A stretch of 64,000 bases of DNA from Pyramidobacter piscolens (lineage in GTDB: Bacteria > Synergistota > Synergistia > Synergistales > Dethiosulfovibrionaceae): assembly GCA_004558205.1 (NCBI GenBank), contig SFDM01000010.1, positions 25,184 through 89,183 of the forward strand. Direction: 5' to 3'. Below the pieces are notes generated by a model that saw nothing but the letters and a program-made list of their open reading frames with translations, was not told the origin of the DNA and did not search any database. Of this stretch, positions 31,889 through 40,616 are shown one piece after another. The translations under genes were made by a program, and so were the position numbers. Numbering within the stretch: position 1 is the first letter of the stretch; each line of letters starts with the position of its first letter.

Positions 31889-33664
31889 ATGAAAGGCCTT
31901 AGAAGTTTTTTGCTCGCGTGCACGACCGTATTGTGTTTCAGCGCCAGCGCATGGGCTGCGCAGGAAGTCGCCGCGCTCAAAGTGGAAGGCAACAGCCAGG
32001 TAGTGTCGGAACACATCCTGCGTTCGGTGAAGACACACGTGGGCGAACCGTTGAGCCAGCAGACCGTCACGGAGGATATTCAGGCGATTTACGACCTGGG
32101 ATTCTTCTCCTATGTGGACGCGAAAGTGCAGTCCACCAGCGACGGCATTGAAGTGACCTACGTGGTCACCGAGAACCCGATGATCACCGAGATTCGGTTT
32201 CAAGGCAACACCATCTACAAGGAAGAAAAGCTGAAAGCCCTGCTTTTTACCCGGCCGGGCATGATCTTCAACCGAGTCTTTTTTAGGAACGACATCCAGA
32301 GGCTCAGAGAGCGCTTCCAGGCCGACGGTTACGTGATGACCCGCGTCCAGGACGTTCAGGTCAACGACGGCGTGGTGACGGTGATCCTCGTGGAGCCCCG
32401 GATCGACGATATCATTATCCAGGGAAACAAGCGCACCAAGACCTACGTCATCAAGAGGGCTTTCCCTCTGAAGCAGGGTGACCTGTTCAACTCGACGCTG
32501 CTGCGCCACGCGATTACGCGCGTCAGAAACATGGGGTTCTTTGAGGACGTCAACGTGGGCTTCGAGCCGTCGGAGAACCAGGACAACATCAACCTGGTGG
32601 TCACCGTGAAGGAGAAAAAGAGCGCCAGCCTGATGTTCTCCGTCAGCTACGGCTCCAGCAGCGGCCTGGGCGGCGGCGTGTCCTACCGCGAGAGCAACCT
32701 CGGCGGCCGGGCCCGGGTGTTTGAAGTGGGCTTCGACCAGGGCGACTACAAGAACTACTGGATCACCCTTTCCGACCCCTACATGGACAAGAAGGTCTTC
32801 GGCTGGAAAATCGGCGCCTATAAGCGCGAGCAGAAAGAGCTGACCTACCGGTACAACGACGGAAAGGGAGACCGCAGAGACGTTTTTAAATATAACGAAG
32901 ACCGCACGGGCTTCTACGCCGGCCTTGGGCGCAAGTTCGGCAAGGACGAACTGTTCAGCTGGTTTGTGACGGCCGACTGGCACAAGAGCGACACGTCCTA
33001 CTATGGAGCGGCTGGCGGTCTCACTGATGAAAAGAGCCGAGAGTGGTTTAACACAATTATCGGCCAGGACAGCCTCAACACCAAGGTCTTCACGACCACC
33101 CTCGAGCTGAGCCGCAACAACGTGGATAAATACTTGAGCTACCCCAAGGGTGACAAGGAGACCCTGGCCGTGGAACACGCCTGGGAGGTCCTGGGCGGCG
33201 AGTGGAGCTACACGAAGTACTGGGGCGAGGCGATTTATTATCTGCCCATCAAGGGCCTCGAGGACTACATCGACCTCGGTCTGACGGAAGACCGGCCCCT
33301 GATCCTGGCGGCCCGCGTGAGGGTGGGCTTCTCAAGCGGCAGGATTCCCCTGTCGGAACGCTACTCACTGGGCGGCGCCAACAGCATCCGCGGTTACGAG
33401 AGCGGCGACTTCAAGGGACACGAGATGTTCCTCGGCAATATAGAGCTGCGCGTCCCCATCGACGAGAACTTCTCTGTGGTAGCCTTCTACGATATCGGCA
33501 ACGCGTGGAACACTGAACTGGGCGCCGGTTTCGACCTCAGCGACCTTCGCGACTCCCCCGGCGTGGGCGTCCGCGTGAAGACCCCTCTTGGAAATATCCG
33601 AGTCGACGTAGCCAAGGGCGATAACGAAACGGAATTCCATTTCGGTTTTGGCGAGATGTTCTAG
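31889..33664 (+). CDS. bamA: Outer membrane protein assembly factor BamA (three POTRA domains)
   Basis: A 591-residue Omp85 protein that inserts beta-barrel proteins into the outer membrane. A signal peptide (cleavage after ~residue 23, SASAWA) is followed by three POTRA domains (about 26-95, 96-170, 171-248), each with a GN..V/T.....L-type pattern such as FQGNTIYKEEKLKALL and IQGNKRTKTYVIKRAF, then a 16-strand barrel with the conserved loop-6 motif SIRGYESGDF and a C-terminal strand ending in Phe. E. coli BamA has five POTRA domains, so this is a short version. ATG 31889 has GGAG upstream. It precedes the LPS operon, as is common. Confidence 0.93.
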   Translation: MKGLRSFLLACTTVLCFSASAWAAQEVAALKVEGNSQVVSEHILRSVKTHVGEPLSQQTVTEDIQAIYDLGFFSYVDAKVQSTSDGIEVTYVVTENPMITEIRFQGNTIYKEEKLKALLFTRPGMIFNRVFFRNDIQRLRERFQADGYVMTRVQDVQVNDGVVTVILVEPRIDDIIIQGNKRTKTYVIKRAFPLKQGDLFNSTLLRHAITRVRNMGFFEDVNVGFEPSENQDNINLVVTVKEKKSASLMFSVSYGSSSGLGGGVSYRESNLGGRARVFEVGFDQGDYKNYWITLSDPYMDKKVFGWKIGAYKREQKELTYRYNDGKGDRRDVFKYNEDRTGFYAGLGRKFGKDELFSWFVTADWHKSDTSYYGAAGGLTDEKSREWFNTIIGQDSLNTKVFTTTLELSRNNVDKYLSYPKGDKETLAVEHAWEVLGGEWSYTKYWGEAIYYLPIKGLEDYIDLGLTEDRPLILAARVRVGFSSGRIPLSERYSLGGANSIRGYESGDFKGHEMFLGNIELRVPIDENFSVVAFYDIGNAWNTELGAGFDLSDLRDSPGVGVRVKTPLGNIRVDVAKGDNETEFHFGFGEMF

Positions 33665-33748
33665 CTTTAAAACCGCGCGATTCCGCGGGGAAAGCCCGAA
33701 GGGCGTCCTTGCGGGACGCGGGTAAGTGCAGGCGGAAGGGGTGCTGAA

Positions 33749-35041
33749 TTGAACTCCCATAAAAGAGGCCGGCGGCAGTGGTCCTGTGCCGGCGTGAAAA
33801 TTCAGCTTGCGGCGCTCCTTTTTTGGGCGGCGCTGTGGGCGGCCTGCGCGCCTTCCTTTGCCCATGCTGCGCCGCCGCCTGTGGAATGCGAGTCGCCGCT
33901 ATGGCTGAGAAATTCGATTCGAGGCAGCCTTGGCGCCGTATGGCGCGAACTTCAGGGAAGCTCTCTTTCTTCCGGCGCGTCGCGAAACGCTCTGGCTCTG
34001 GTTGCAAGCCGCCTTTTCCCGGGCTATCGAGTCCGTATTCTTTCAACCGGCGTTATCCAGCTGACTCCTGAACGGCAATGGCGCTGGAAATTGAGCCTCG
34101 TCTCCCCAGAGCGGGCCCTGAGAATGGCCGACCCTCTGTCCAAATGGATCAGGGACGACATGGCGCAGGCCGTGCCGCTCATCGAAGAAGCTTTGCGGAA
34201 CGTCCCTCCCGAAGCGTTGAACTGGGGTGCCGACAGTTTTCAGGCTGTGCTCGACTCCATTATGGAGAGGACGGCGCCAGGATGGAAATGCAGCGCCCGG
34301 GGACGCGGTTCCGACGGAGAGGCGGAGCTCGAGATTTCGCTCTATCCCCGGGAGCCCGTTCTGCTGGCTGTATCGCCGGTCACTATTTCAAGTTCGATAC
34401 CGCAGATTCTTGCCGACAAGATCAACGAAAAGACGTTATCGCAGTTGTCGCCATTAACGGGTATGCCCGTGGCCTGGATCGCCAGACATGAAAAATCCAT
34501 CGTGGAATGGCTGAGCAAGGAGCAGCTTTCGGACAGCTGGATCAAGGCCCTGCGCGCGAGCACGTCCAGTTCTCTCTCGGTAAAGCCGATCACCAAAGTG
34601 ACCACGAACGTCGAAAGTACTACCTATTCGCTGCGCGGCTGGCTCTCCGCGCACGCGGGAGGCGGGCAGGCCCGCCTTGAAGCGGGCATCCACCTTGGAC
34701 GTTTTTTTACGTTGAAAAAAGGTTTTATGGGTGAATTCTATGGCGAGGGGATCCTGGGGCTGGAAGAATGGGACCCTGTCGGACGCGCGGGGATCAGGCT
34801 GTCGCCTTGTCGTTCCCTGTGGCTGGGCTTTGAAATCAGCACCGAGGAGTCCGCGCGTTACTGGTATCGGCTCTGGATCCAGGGCGCGGGGGCCGGCCCT
34901 TACGGATGGCTCCGCTACAGCGAGAACAGCGACCTGGAGGCTGCCCTGGGCTATCGCATGAACCGGTATGTGTCCTTCGAATTCTACTATGACAACAGGC
35001 AGGACGACCGCCTCAGCCTTCGCGCGATCAGCGACATATAG
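33749..35041 (+). CDS. Exported protein of unknown function between bamA and lpxD
   Basis: A 430-residue protein with a signal peptide (basic start, hydrophobic residues ~20-38, AHA-A cleavage). I do not recognise it. The N-terminal half is mixed helix/strand; the last ~130 residues alternate hydrophobic and polar positions with many aromatics (YWYRLWIQGAGAGPYGW, YVSFEFYYDNRQDD), as in outer-membrane beta-strands, but the chain ends with I, not F. TTG 33749 is supported by GGAAGGGG eight bases before. In many Gram-negatives this slot holds skp/ompH, to which this protein shows no likeness. Confidence 0.75.
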   Translation: MNSHKRGRRQWSCAGVKIQLAALLFWAALWAACAPSFAHAAPPPVECESPLWLRNSIRGSLGAVWRELQGSSLSSGASRNALALVASRLFPGYRVRILSTGVIQLTPERQWRWKLSLVSPERALRMADPLSKWIRDDMAQAVPLIEEALRNVPPEALNWGADSFQAVLDSIMERTAPGWKCSARGRGSDGEAELEISLYPREPVLLAVSPVTISSSIPQILADKINEKTLSQLSPLTGMPVAWIARHEKSIVEWLSKEQLSDSWIKALRASTSSSLSVKPITKVTTNVESTTYSLRGWLSAHAGGGQARLEAGIHLGRFFTLKKGFMGEFYGEGILGLEEWDPVGRAGIRLSPCRSLWLGFEISTEESARYWYRLWIQGAGAGPYGWLRYSENSDLEAALGYRMNRYVSFEFYYDNRQDDRLSLRAISDI

Positions 35042-35089
35042 TTATGGCTTTCTGTTTTGGCCTAAGCTCACTAAAGGGAGAGAACTTTT

Positions 35090-36127
35090 TTGGGAAAAGC
35101 GTATAAACTTCATGAACTTGCAGATTACACAGGTGCGGAGCTTCGCGGCTGCGGCGAGCGGACGATCCGCGGCCTTTCGGAACTGCACGATTATTCTGCT
35201 GAACGTTTAAGCTTCGTATCGGATTCAGCCGCGGCGGCCGGGCTTCCGGAAAACGTGGCCGTCGTCGCGGAAGCCTCCGTCTTTCCAGCCGGTCACGATG
35301 GCCTTGTCGTGAAGTCCTTCCGCGAGGCCATGGGGACGCTGTTGAATTTATTTGAACCGCGTTATGACCTTCCTGCCGGCGTATCCCCCATGGCCTTTGT
35401 CCATCCCGACGCCGTGGTGGCTCCATCGGCGGTCGTGGGGCCGCAGTGCACGGTGTGCGCGGGAGCTCGCATCGGAGAGTCCGTCAGGCTGATCGCCAAT
35501 GTTTACGTAGGCCCCGATGCGGTTATAGGCGAAAGAACCGTCGTGGAGCCCATGGCCGTGATACAGCGGCGGACCGTGGTGGGCGCCCGGTGCCTGATTC
35601 ACAGCTGCGCGGTGCTTGGAGCCGATGGATTTGGCATTATTCCCGGAGGCCCCCAGGGCACGAACGTCAAGATCCCCCAGATAGGCCGGGTCGTGCTTGG
35701 CGACGACGTGGAAATCGGCGCCTGCACCTGCGTCGACAGAGCGACCATTGGCGATACGGTCGTCCAGTCGGGAACAAAAATGGACAACCAAGTCCAGATC
35801 GGCCATAACTGCCATCTGGGCAAGAACTGCATCGTCGCGAGCCAATCGGGAGTGGCGGGAAGCACCGTCGTCGAAGACGGCGTAATTATGGGCGCCCGCT
35901 GCGGAATCAATGGGCATATTCGAATAGGCAAGGGCGTTCAGCTGGCGGGGTTGGCGATTGTGATGACGGACCAGCCCGCGGGCGCGGTCCTGTCGGGGCA
36001 CCCAGCACGCAATCACATGGAGGACTACCGATTCAGAGCGTCGCTGCGCCGCGTACCGGAGATGCTGAAACGGTTGAAAGCCCTGGAGAGGAAAATAGGC
36101 AATGACGAGAAGAACGCTGAAGTCTGA
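35090..36127 (+). CDS. lpxD: UDP-3-O-acyl-glucosamine N-acyltransferase LpxD
   Basis: A 345-residue trimeric acyltransferase that adds the N-linked hydroxy fatty acid in lipid A synthesis (third step). The N-terminal uridine-binding domain is followed by left-handed beta-helix hexapeptide repeats (from ~residue 105) and the catalytic His in NQVQIGHNCHLG (~240). GADGFGIIPGG is characteristic of LpxD. The start is TTG 35090, with GGGAGAG upstream. It overlaps lpxC by 26 bases and opens the lipid A operon. Confidence 0.96.
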   Translation: MGKAYKLHELADYTGAELRGCGERTIRGLSELHDYSAERLSFVSDSAAAAGLPENVAVVAEASVFPAGHDGLVVKSFREAMGTLLNLFEPRYDLPAGVSPMAFVHPDAVVAPSAVVGPQCTVCAGARIGESVRLIANVYVGPDAVIGERTVVEPMAVIQRRTVVGARCLIHSCAVLGADGFGIIPGGPQGTNVKIPQIGRVVLGDDVEIGACTCVDRATIGDTVVQSGTKMDNQVQIGHNCHLGKNCIVASQSGVAGSTVVEDGVIMGARCGINGHIRIGKGVQLAGLAIVMTDQPAGAVLSGHPARNHMEDYRFRASLRRVPEMLKRLKALERKIGNDEKNAEV

Positions 36128-36929
36128 GCTCTTTTTTTCCGGGGTCGGGCTGCATTCGGGCAAAAAAGTGGCGCTTCGGCTGCTTCCGGCCCAGAGCGGC
36201 GAAGGCTACGGCGTGCTTTTCGGTGAGGACTGTTTCCAGCTTCAGAGGGCTCGGCGTTCCGGTGACGGGCGAGGCACGCTTCTGAACTTCGGGCCTCATC
36301 GCCTGATGACGGTGGAGCACGTGCTGGGCACTCTGAGAGGATTGGGAATCGACGACGTCACGCTCTGTCCCGAGGGTGAAGAAGTTCCGCTGCTCGATGG
36401 CGGCGCATTGCCCTTCTGCCGCGCGATCCTCGAGGCCGGGCTGGCCGAGACGCCGGGCGACCCCAATCCAATAGCGGTGAGCGCGCCCCTTGCGGTGCTT
36501 TCCGATGACGAAAAAAAACAGACCCTGGCGCTGCCCTCGGACAGGCTGCGGTTTACCTATGTGATCGAGTACGGCGATAACGCCATTGCCACGCAGATGG
36601 CGACGGTGACACCGACGCCCGAGAATTTTGCCGAAGAATTGGGGCAATGCCGGACTTTTTGCCTTTACGAAGAGGTGGAGCAGATGCGCGCGCTGGGCCT
36701 GGGCCTGGGCGGCACTGTCGAGACGGCGCTGATCGTGAAAGGCAAAGAACTGCTGACGCCCGGCGGACTGCGCCGCCCCGATGAGTTTGTCAGGCACAAA
36801 ATTTTGGATATGATGGGCGACTTGGCTTTGCTGGGCCGGCCCGTGATAGGGCATTTTATAGGAATTCGCGCGGGACATGCCATGCACCTTAAACTTGTGG
36901 AACGGCTTTTCCGTGAAATTGAACGGTAA
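36102..36929 (+). CDS. lpxC: UDP-3-O-acyl-GlcNAc deacetylase LpxC
   Basis: A 275-residue zinc hydrolase catalysing the committed step of lipid A synthesis. The zinc ligands are visible: His in MTVEHVLGTLRGLGID, and His/Asp in VRHKILDMMGDLALLG; the general-acid His is in IGIRAGHAMHLKL. The N-terminus TLKSELFFSGVGLHSG is the LpxC hallmark. Somewhat shorter than E. coli LpxC (305), mostly at the C-terminus. Translation is coupled to lpxD by overlap. Confidence 0.96.
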   Translation: MTRRTLKSELFFSGVGLHSGKKVALRLLPAQSGEGYGVLFGEDCFQLQRARRSGDGRGTLLNFGPHRLMTVEHVLGTLRGLGIDDVTLCPEGEEVPLLDGGALPFCRAILEAGLAETPGDPNPIAVSAPLAVLSDDEKKQTLALPSDRLRFTYVIEYGDNAIATQMATVTPTPENFAEELGQCRTFCLYEEVEQMRALGLGLGGTVETALIVKGKELLTPGGLRRPDEFVRHKILDMMGDLALLGRPVIGHFIGIRAGHAMHLKLVERLFREIER

Positions 36930-36954
36930 AAGCGATTCAGAGAGGAAAAGAATT

Positions 36955-37398
36955 ATGCTCAATATAAAAGAAATTTCAGCGTGTTTACCCCATCGTTATC
37001 CCTTTTTGCTGGTGGACAGAATCAAAGAGATCGTTCCGGGAAAAAGCGTTGTGGGAATAAAAAACGTGACGATCAACGAACCCTTTTTCCAGGGGCATTT
37101 CCCCGGCGAGCCCGTCATGCCCGGAGTTCTGATCATCGAGGCTATGGCCCAGGCGGGCGCCATGATGCTTTTGCACATTCCCGAACTGAGAGGGAGCATC
37201 TCGCTGCTCACGACGATCAACAAAGCGAAGTTCAGACATCCTGTTGTCCCTGGGGATCAGATGGTCATTTACGCGGAAATGGGCAAGCTTCGCGGAAAAA
37301 TGGGAAAGGTCAACGCGCGGGTAGAAGTGGACGGAAAACCTGCAGCAGAAGCTGAATTGGGTTTTATGCTTGCGGAAAAACCGAAAGGAGAAAATTAA
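36955..37398 (+). CDS. fabZ: 3-hydroxyacyl-ACP dehydratase FabZ
   Basis: A 147-residue hot-dog-fold dehydratase of fatty acid elongation, acting on beta-hydroxyacyl-ACP and competing with LpxA/LpxD for hydroxyacyl-ACP. The catalytic His is in LPHRYPFLLVDRI and the Glu in GVLIIEAMAQAGAMM; GHFPGEPVMPG is fully conserved. ATG 36955 is chosen (AGAGAGGAAAAG upstream); a longer in-frame reading would overlap lpxC. Its position between lpxC and lpxA is standard. Confidence 0.96.
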   Translation: MLNIKEISACLPHRYPFLLVDRIKEIVPGKSVVGIKNVTINEPFFQGHFPGEPVMPGVLIIEAMAQAGAMMLLHIPELRGSISLLTTINKAKFRHPVVPGDQMVIYAEMGKLRGKMGKVNARVEVDGKPAAEAELGFMLAEKPKGEN

Positions 37399-37400
37399 GA

Positions 37401-38219
37401 ATGAGCGTTCATATTCACCCCAGCGCGTTCGTTTCCCCGAAAGCCGAATTGGCCGACGGCGTTGTGGTCGGCCCCTATTGCGTCGTGGACGAAAAGGTCG
37501 TGATTGGGCGCAATACGGTTCTGAGGCCCTATGTCCACCTTTGCGACTACACCAAGATCGGGGACGAGGCGAACATCTTTGAGAACGCCATTCTCGGCTC
37601 AGTTCCCCAGGACCATGGCTTTAAGGGCGAGGTCAGCTGGGCTTTAGTCGGAAACAGAACCGTCATCAGGGAGAATGTCACCGTTCACCGCGCTTCAGGC
37701 GAAAATAAGGTGACCTCCGTGGGGGACGACTGCCTGATCATGGAAGGCGTCCACCTCGGGCATAACGTGCAGGTGAGCGACGCCGTGACGATCTCGAGTA
37801 AATCGGGGCTTGCCGGTTACGTCAGCGTTGGACGCGGAACGGTCATCGGCGGTATGACCGGCTTTCATCAATTTGTGAGAGTCGGATCCTACTGCATGAT
37901 CGGAGGCGCCTCCAGAGTCGCCCAGGACGTGCCGCCCTTCATGCTCGTCAACGGCTCTCCCTGCCGGGCTTTTGGGCTTAACGTGGTGGGGCTGCGCCGG
38001 AATAATTTCAGCGCCGATGAGCGCCAGGAGATCAAAAGCGCCTATAAGAGAATATATCAGTCCGGCATGACGCTTCGGGCGGCTGTGGAAGCTCTGGAGG
38101 CGGAGAAAGGCGACAGTCCTCTGGTCTCCGAGATCATAGCTTTCTTCAAAGGCGGCGACAAGCACAGAGGCTTTTGTCCCTGGCCCCGCGTGACCCTCTC
38201 TAAAACATCGGACGCATGA
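37401..38219 (+). CDS. lpxA: UDP-N-acetylglucosamine O-acyltransferase LpxA
   Basis: A 272-residue trimeric beta-helix acyltransferase for the first step of lipid A synthesis. The hexapeptide repeats start at IHPSAFVSPKAELADGV; the family blocks GSVPQDHGFKGE, IRENVTVHRAS and GGMTGFHQFVRVG are present, and the catalytic His lies in EGVHLGHNVQVS. The C-terminal helical domain is complete. It starts three bases after fabZ and its stop overlaps kdsC (ATGA). Confidence 0.97.
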   Translation: MSVHIHPSAFVSPKAELADGVVVGPYCVVDEKVVIGRNTVLRPYVHLCDYTKIGDEANIFENAILGSVPQDHGFKGEVSWALVGNRTVIRENVTVHRASGENKVTSVGDDCLIMEGVHLGHNVQVSDAVTISSKSGLAGYVSVGRGTVIGGMTGFHQFVRVGSYCMIGGASRVAQDVPPFMLVNGSPCRAFGLNVVGLRRNNFSADERQEIKSAYKRIYQSGMTLRAAVEALEAEKGDSPLVSEIIAFFKGGDKHRGFCPWPRVTLSKTSDA

Positions 38220-38692
38220 TTCGCCTTCTTGCGATGGACGTGGACGGCACGCTGACCGACGGCGGAGTTTACATGGACGGCAGCGGAAACGAATGGAAGC
38301 GCTTCGACATCCAGGACGGCATGGGAATCAGCCGTTTTAGGGCAGCCGGAGGGCTGATCGCCCTGATCAGCGGACGTTTTTCCCCTGCCACGGAGCGGCG
38401 GGCAAAGGATTTGCATGTAGATTTCCTCGCCAACGGCGTCGGCGAAAAACTTCCCGTGCTATGCAAAATTTCAGCTCAGGCTGGATTGAAGGCCGAAGAG
38501 GTCGCCTACGTGGGCGACGACGTGAACGACATTGCCTGCGCTTCCTGGGCGGGCCTTGGCGTCGCCGTCTCGAACGCTGTGCCGGAGCTGAAAGCCGCAG
38601 TCCAATATGTAACGAGCCGCAGCGGCGGGCATGGAGCGATTCGCGAGGTGTCCGACATGATTCTGCTGAAGAATGCGGAGGAGGTTCAATAA
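38216..38692 (+). CDS. kdsC: KDO 8-phosphate phosphatase KdsC
   Basis: A 158-residue HAD phosphatase that releases KDO from KDO-8-phosphate. The nucleophile motif is LLAMDVDGTLTDGGVYM; motif II is LISGRFSPATERR (with the family's SGR), and motif III/IV is VAYVGDDVNDI. The short cap-less (C0) form and length are typical of KdsC. It overlaps lpxA at the start and lptF/G at the end by one base. Confidence 0.95.
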   Translation: MIRLLAMDVDGTLTDGGVYMDGSGNEWKRFDIQDGMGISRFRAAGGLIALISGRFSPATERRAKDLHVDFLANGVGEKLPVLCKISAQAGLKAEEVAYVGDDVNDIACASWAGLGVAVSNAVPELKAAVQYVTSRSGGHGAIREVSDMILLKNAEEVQ

Positions 38693-39795
38693 TGAAGTCT
38701 TTTCGTATTTTGGATCGGCTGATTGTAAAAGAACTGATGGGGCCATTTCTCTTCGGAGTAATGGCCTTTACATTGATTATGGTCGCTGGGGGACTGCTGT
38801 TCCAGCTTGCCGATCTGATTATCGAGCGAGGTGTGTCTTTCAGGGTGGCCGGGCGGCTCTTTTTATATCAGCTGCCGTCCGTCGTGGTGCTGACGCTGCC
38901 CATGTCGTGCCTTTTGGCTTCGCTTCTCGGCTTCAGCAAAATGTCTTCCAACAGCGAGATCGTGGCGCTGAAAGCCGCCGGCGTCTCCTTTTCGAGAATC
39001 AGCCGCCCTGTGCTGATCTCCTCCATATTTGTCACGCTTTTCGCTTTTGCCATAAACGAGACTCTCGTGCCCATGGGTAAAATTGCCGCGCAAAACGTGA
39101 TGCGCTATGAAATTGCCCGTGAAAAACCCGCCCTCCTGAAGCAGCAGGTCTTTTTGAAAAGCAGCCAGAGCAGCGACGGGATCCAGCGGATTGTCTATAT
39201 CAACAAGCTATACGCCCGCACCGGCTCCATGGAAGACGTGGTGGTACAGGAATTTCAGGGATCGCGCCTGGTAAGGCTGACCACCGCCGAAAAAGGAAAC
39301 TGGGTGGATGGAATCTGGTACCTTCATGACGGAGACGTCTTTGAGGTCAAGGGGAAAAGCCAGGTGGAGCTGACCATGCATTTCCAGCAGCAGAAACTGC
39401 CTATTCCCCTGACGCCTCAGCAAATAGCCAGTTCCACCATCGACCCCGACGATCTGAGCTGCGTCGAGCTTCTCAAGTACATCGAAGTCATGAAAGCCCA
39501 GGGCAAGAACCTCGACCCCCTGTGGATTTCATTCCATCTCCGTCTCGCCGTGCCCTGCGCGTGCGTTATTTTGTCCTTAATCGGCGCCTCGCTGGGCGTC
39601 AGGCCCATGAGAAAAGGCGGCGCCAGCGTCGGATTTGGGCAAAGCATCCTGATCGTCTTTATCTACTACGTGTTTATGTCCATGGGCCGCTCCTTTGGAC
39701 AGACGGGGTACATTCCGCCACTGCTCGGAGCCTGGATGCCCAACATCTTTTTCTTTTTCTGCGCGTTCCTTCTGGCGCGGAGAGCTGACCGATGA
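38692..39795 (+). CDS. LptF/LptG family LPS export permease
   Basis: A 367-residue inner-membrane protein of the YjgP/YjgQ family, permease part of the LptB2FG ABC transporter that extracts LPS from the inner membrane. It has the six-TM plan with a periplasmic beta-jellyroll between TM3 and TM4 (about residues 120-270): TM block MGPFLFGVMAFTLIMVAGG, the KMSSNSEIVALKAAGVSF coupling motif, and C-terminal GFGQSILIVFIYYVF. Only one such gene is here; LptF and LptG are normally two different subunits, so a second copy or homodimer must be assumed. GGAGGAGG precedes the ATG. Confidence 0.92.
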   Translation: MKSFRILDRLIVKELMGPFLFGVMAFTLIMVAGGLLFQLADLIIERGVSFRVAGRLFLYQLPSVVVLTLPMSCLLASLLGFSKMSSNSEIVALKAAGVSFSRISRPVLISSIFVTLFAFAINETLVPMGKIAAQNVMRYEIAREKPALLKQQVFLKSSQSSDGIQRIVYINKLYARTGSMEDVVVQEFQGSRLVRLTTAEKGNWVDGIWYLHDGDVFEVKGKSQVELTMHFQQQKLPIPLTPQQIASSTIDPDDLSCVELLKYIEVMKAQGKNLDPLWISFHLRLAVPCACVILSLIGASLGVRPMRKGGASVGFGQSILIVFIYYVFMSMGRSFGQTGYIPPLLGAWMPNIFFFFCAFLLARRADR

Positions 39796-40616
39796 ACGGC
39801 GGCGACCTGGCCCTCGTCGCGGGCGAGGGGAGCTTGCCGCTCGAAATAGTGCGATCTTTGAAAAAAAGAGGCGCAGAAATGCCGAAAGTGTACCTCCTTG
39901 GCGTGAATGTCGAGGATTATGCCGCCGAGGGCGTATCCGCGCAGAGGGTGAATAACCCCATGGCGGTGGCGCTGCTTCTGATGAAAATGCGCCTGCAGGG
40001 AGTTCGCCGGATGATGATGGCGGGCACCTTCCCAAAACGGAACATCTACGCCGAGGAAAAGATGGACTCCGGTGCAAAGAATATTTTGTCGCAGGTGAAG
40101 GACAGAAACGATCATAGCCTTCTCGCCGGCGTGGTCAGCTATATAGAGAAGTTCGGCATCAGCGTGGTGAGCTATGAGGATATTATCCCCGACATGTTCG
40201 CCTGGGAAGGCCACATCGGCGGCCCCGCGCCGACGCAGGAACAGCTGAACGACAGCGAGTACGGTTTAGCCGTGCTGAGAAAGCTGCTTCCTCTTTCTTT
40301 CGGGCAGTCCATTGTGGTGTCCAACAGGGCCGTAGTGGCCGTCGAAGCGATGGAAGGCACCGATCAGATGATCCGCCGCGCGGCCTCGCTGAGCCGGCGA
40401 GGCATCCTGCTGAAGGGGATGAGGGCCGATCAGGACCGGCGTTACGATCTGCCCGTCGTGGGCGCGGAGACGCTGCGTTCCATGTCCCAGTCGGGGCTGA
40501 GCGGGCTGTTTGTCCAGGCGGGAAGCGTGCTGCTGCTCGACCGTGAGAAATTTTTACAAGAAGCCGAAGAACTGCAAATCAGCGTGACGGGGGTGGCTCC
40601 ATGTCAATTTTTATAA
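39792..40616 (+). CDS. lpxI: UDP-2,3-diacylglucosamine pyrophosphatase LpxI
   Basis: A 274-residue enzyme of the LpxI (DUF1009) type, which makes lipid X from UDP-2,3-diacylglucosamine and replaces LpxH in many bacteria. Recognised by LALVAGEGSLPLEIVRSLKK, the block MKMRLQGVRRMMMAGTFPK, DRNDHSLLAGVVSYIEKFG, and IVVSNRAVVAVEAMEGTDQM. The length matches Caulobacter LpxI. It overlaps lptF/G by four bases and lpxB by 16, in the usual lpxA-lpxI-lpxB order. Confidence 0.94.
   Translation: MNGGDLALVAGEGSLPLEIVRSLKKRGAEMPKVYLLGVNVEDYAAEGVSAQRVNNPMAVALLLMKMRLQGVRRMMMAGTFPKRNIYAEEKMDSGAKNILSQVKDRNDHSLLAGVVSYIEKFGISVVSYEDIIPDMFAWEGHIGGPAPTQEQLNDSEYGLAVLRKLLPLSFGQSIVVSNRAVVAVEAMEGTDQMIRRAASLSRRGILLKGMRADQDRRYDLPVVGAETLRSMSQSGLSGLFVQAGSVLLLDREKFLQEAEELQISVTGVAPCQFL

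Noticed and set aside
31862..33178. Long minus-strand ORF (438 codons) opposite bamA
   Set aside because: It is antisense to a well-supported gene, has the Val/His/Ala-rich make-up of a shadow frame and no ribosome binding site.
33660..33735. Terminator between bamA and the next gene (GCGTCC/GGGACGC hairpin)
   Set aside because: No T-run follows the stem, so it is not a convincing intrinsic terminator.
36033..36962. Minus-strand ORF (309 codons) opposite lpxC
   Set aside because: Shadow of lpxC; no recognisable protein motif, and it would oppose a tightly packed operon.
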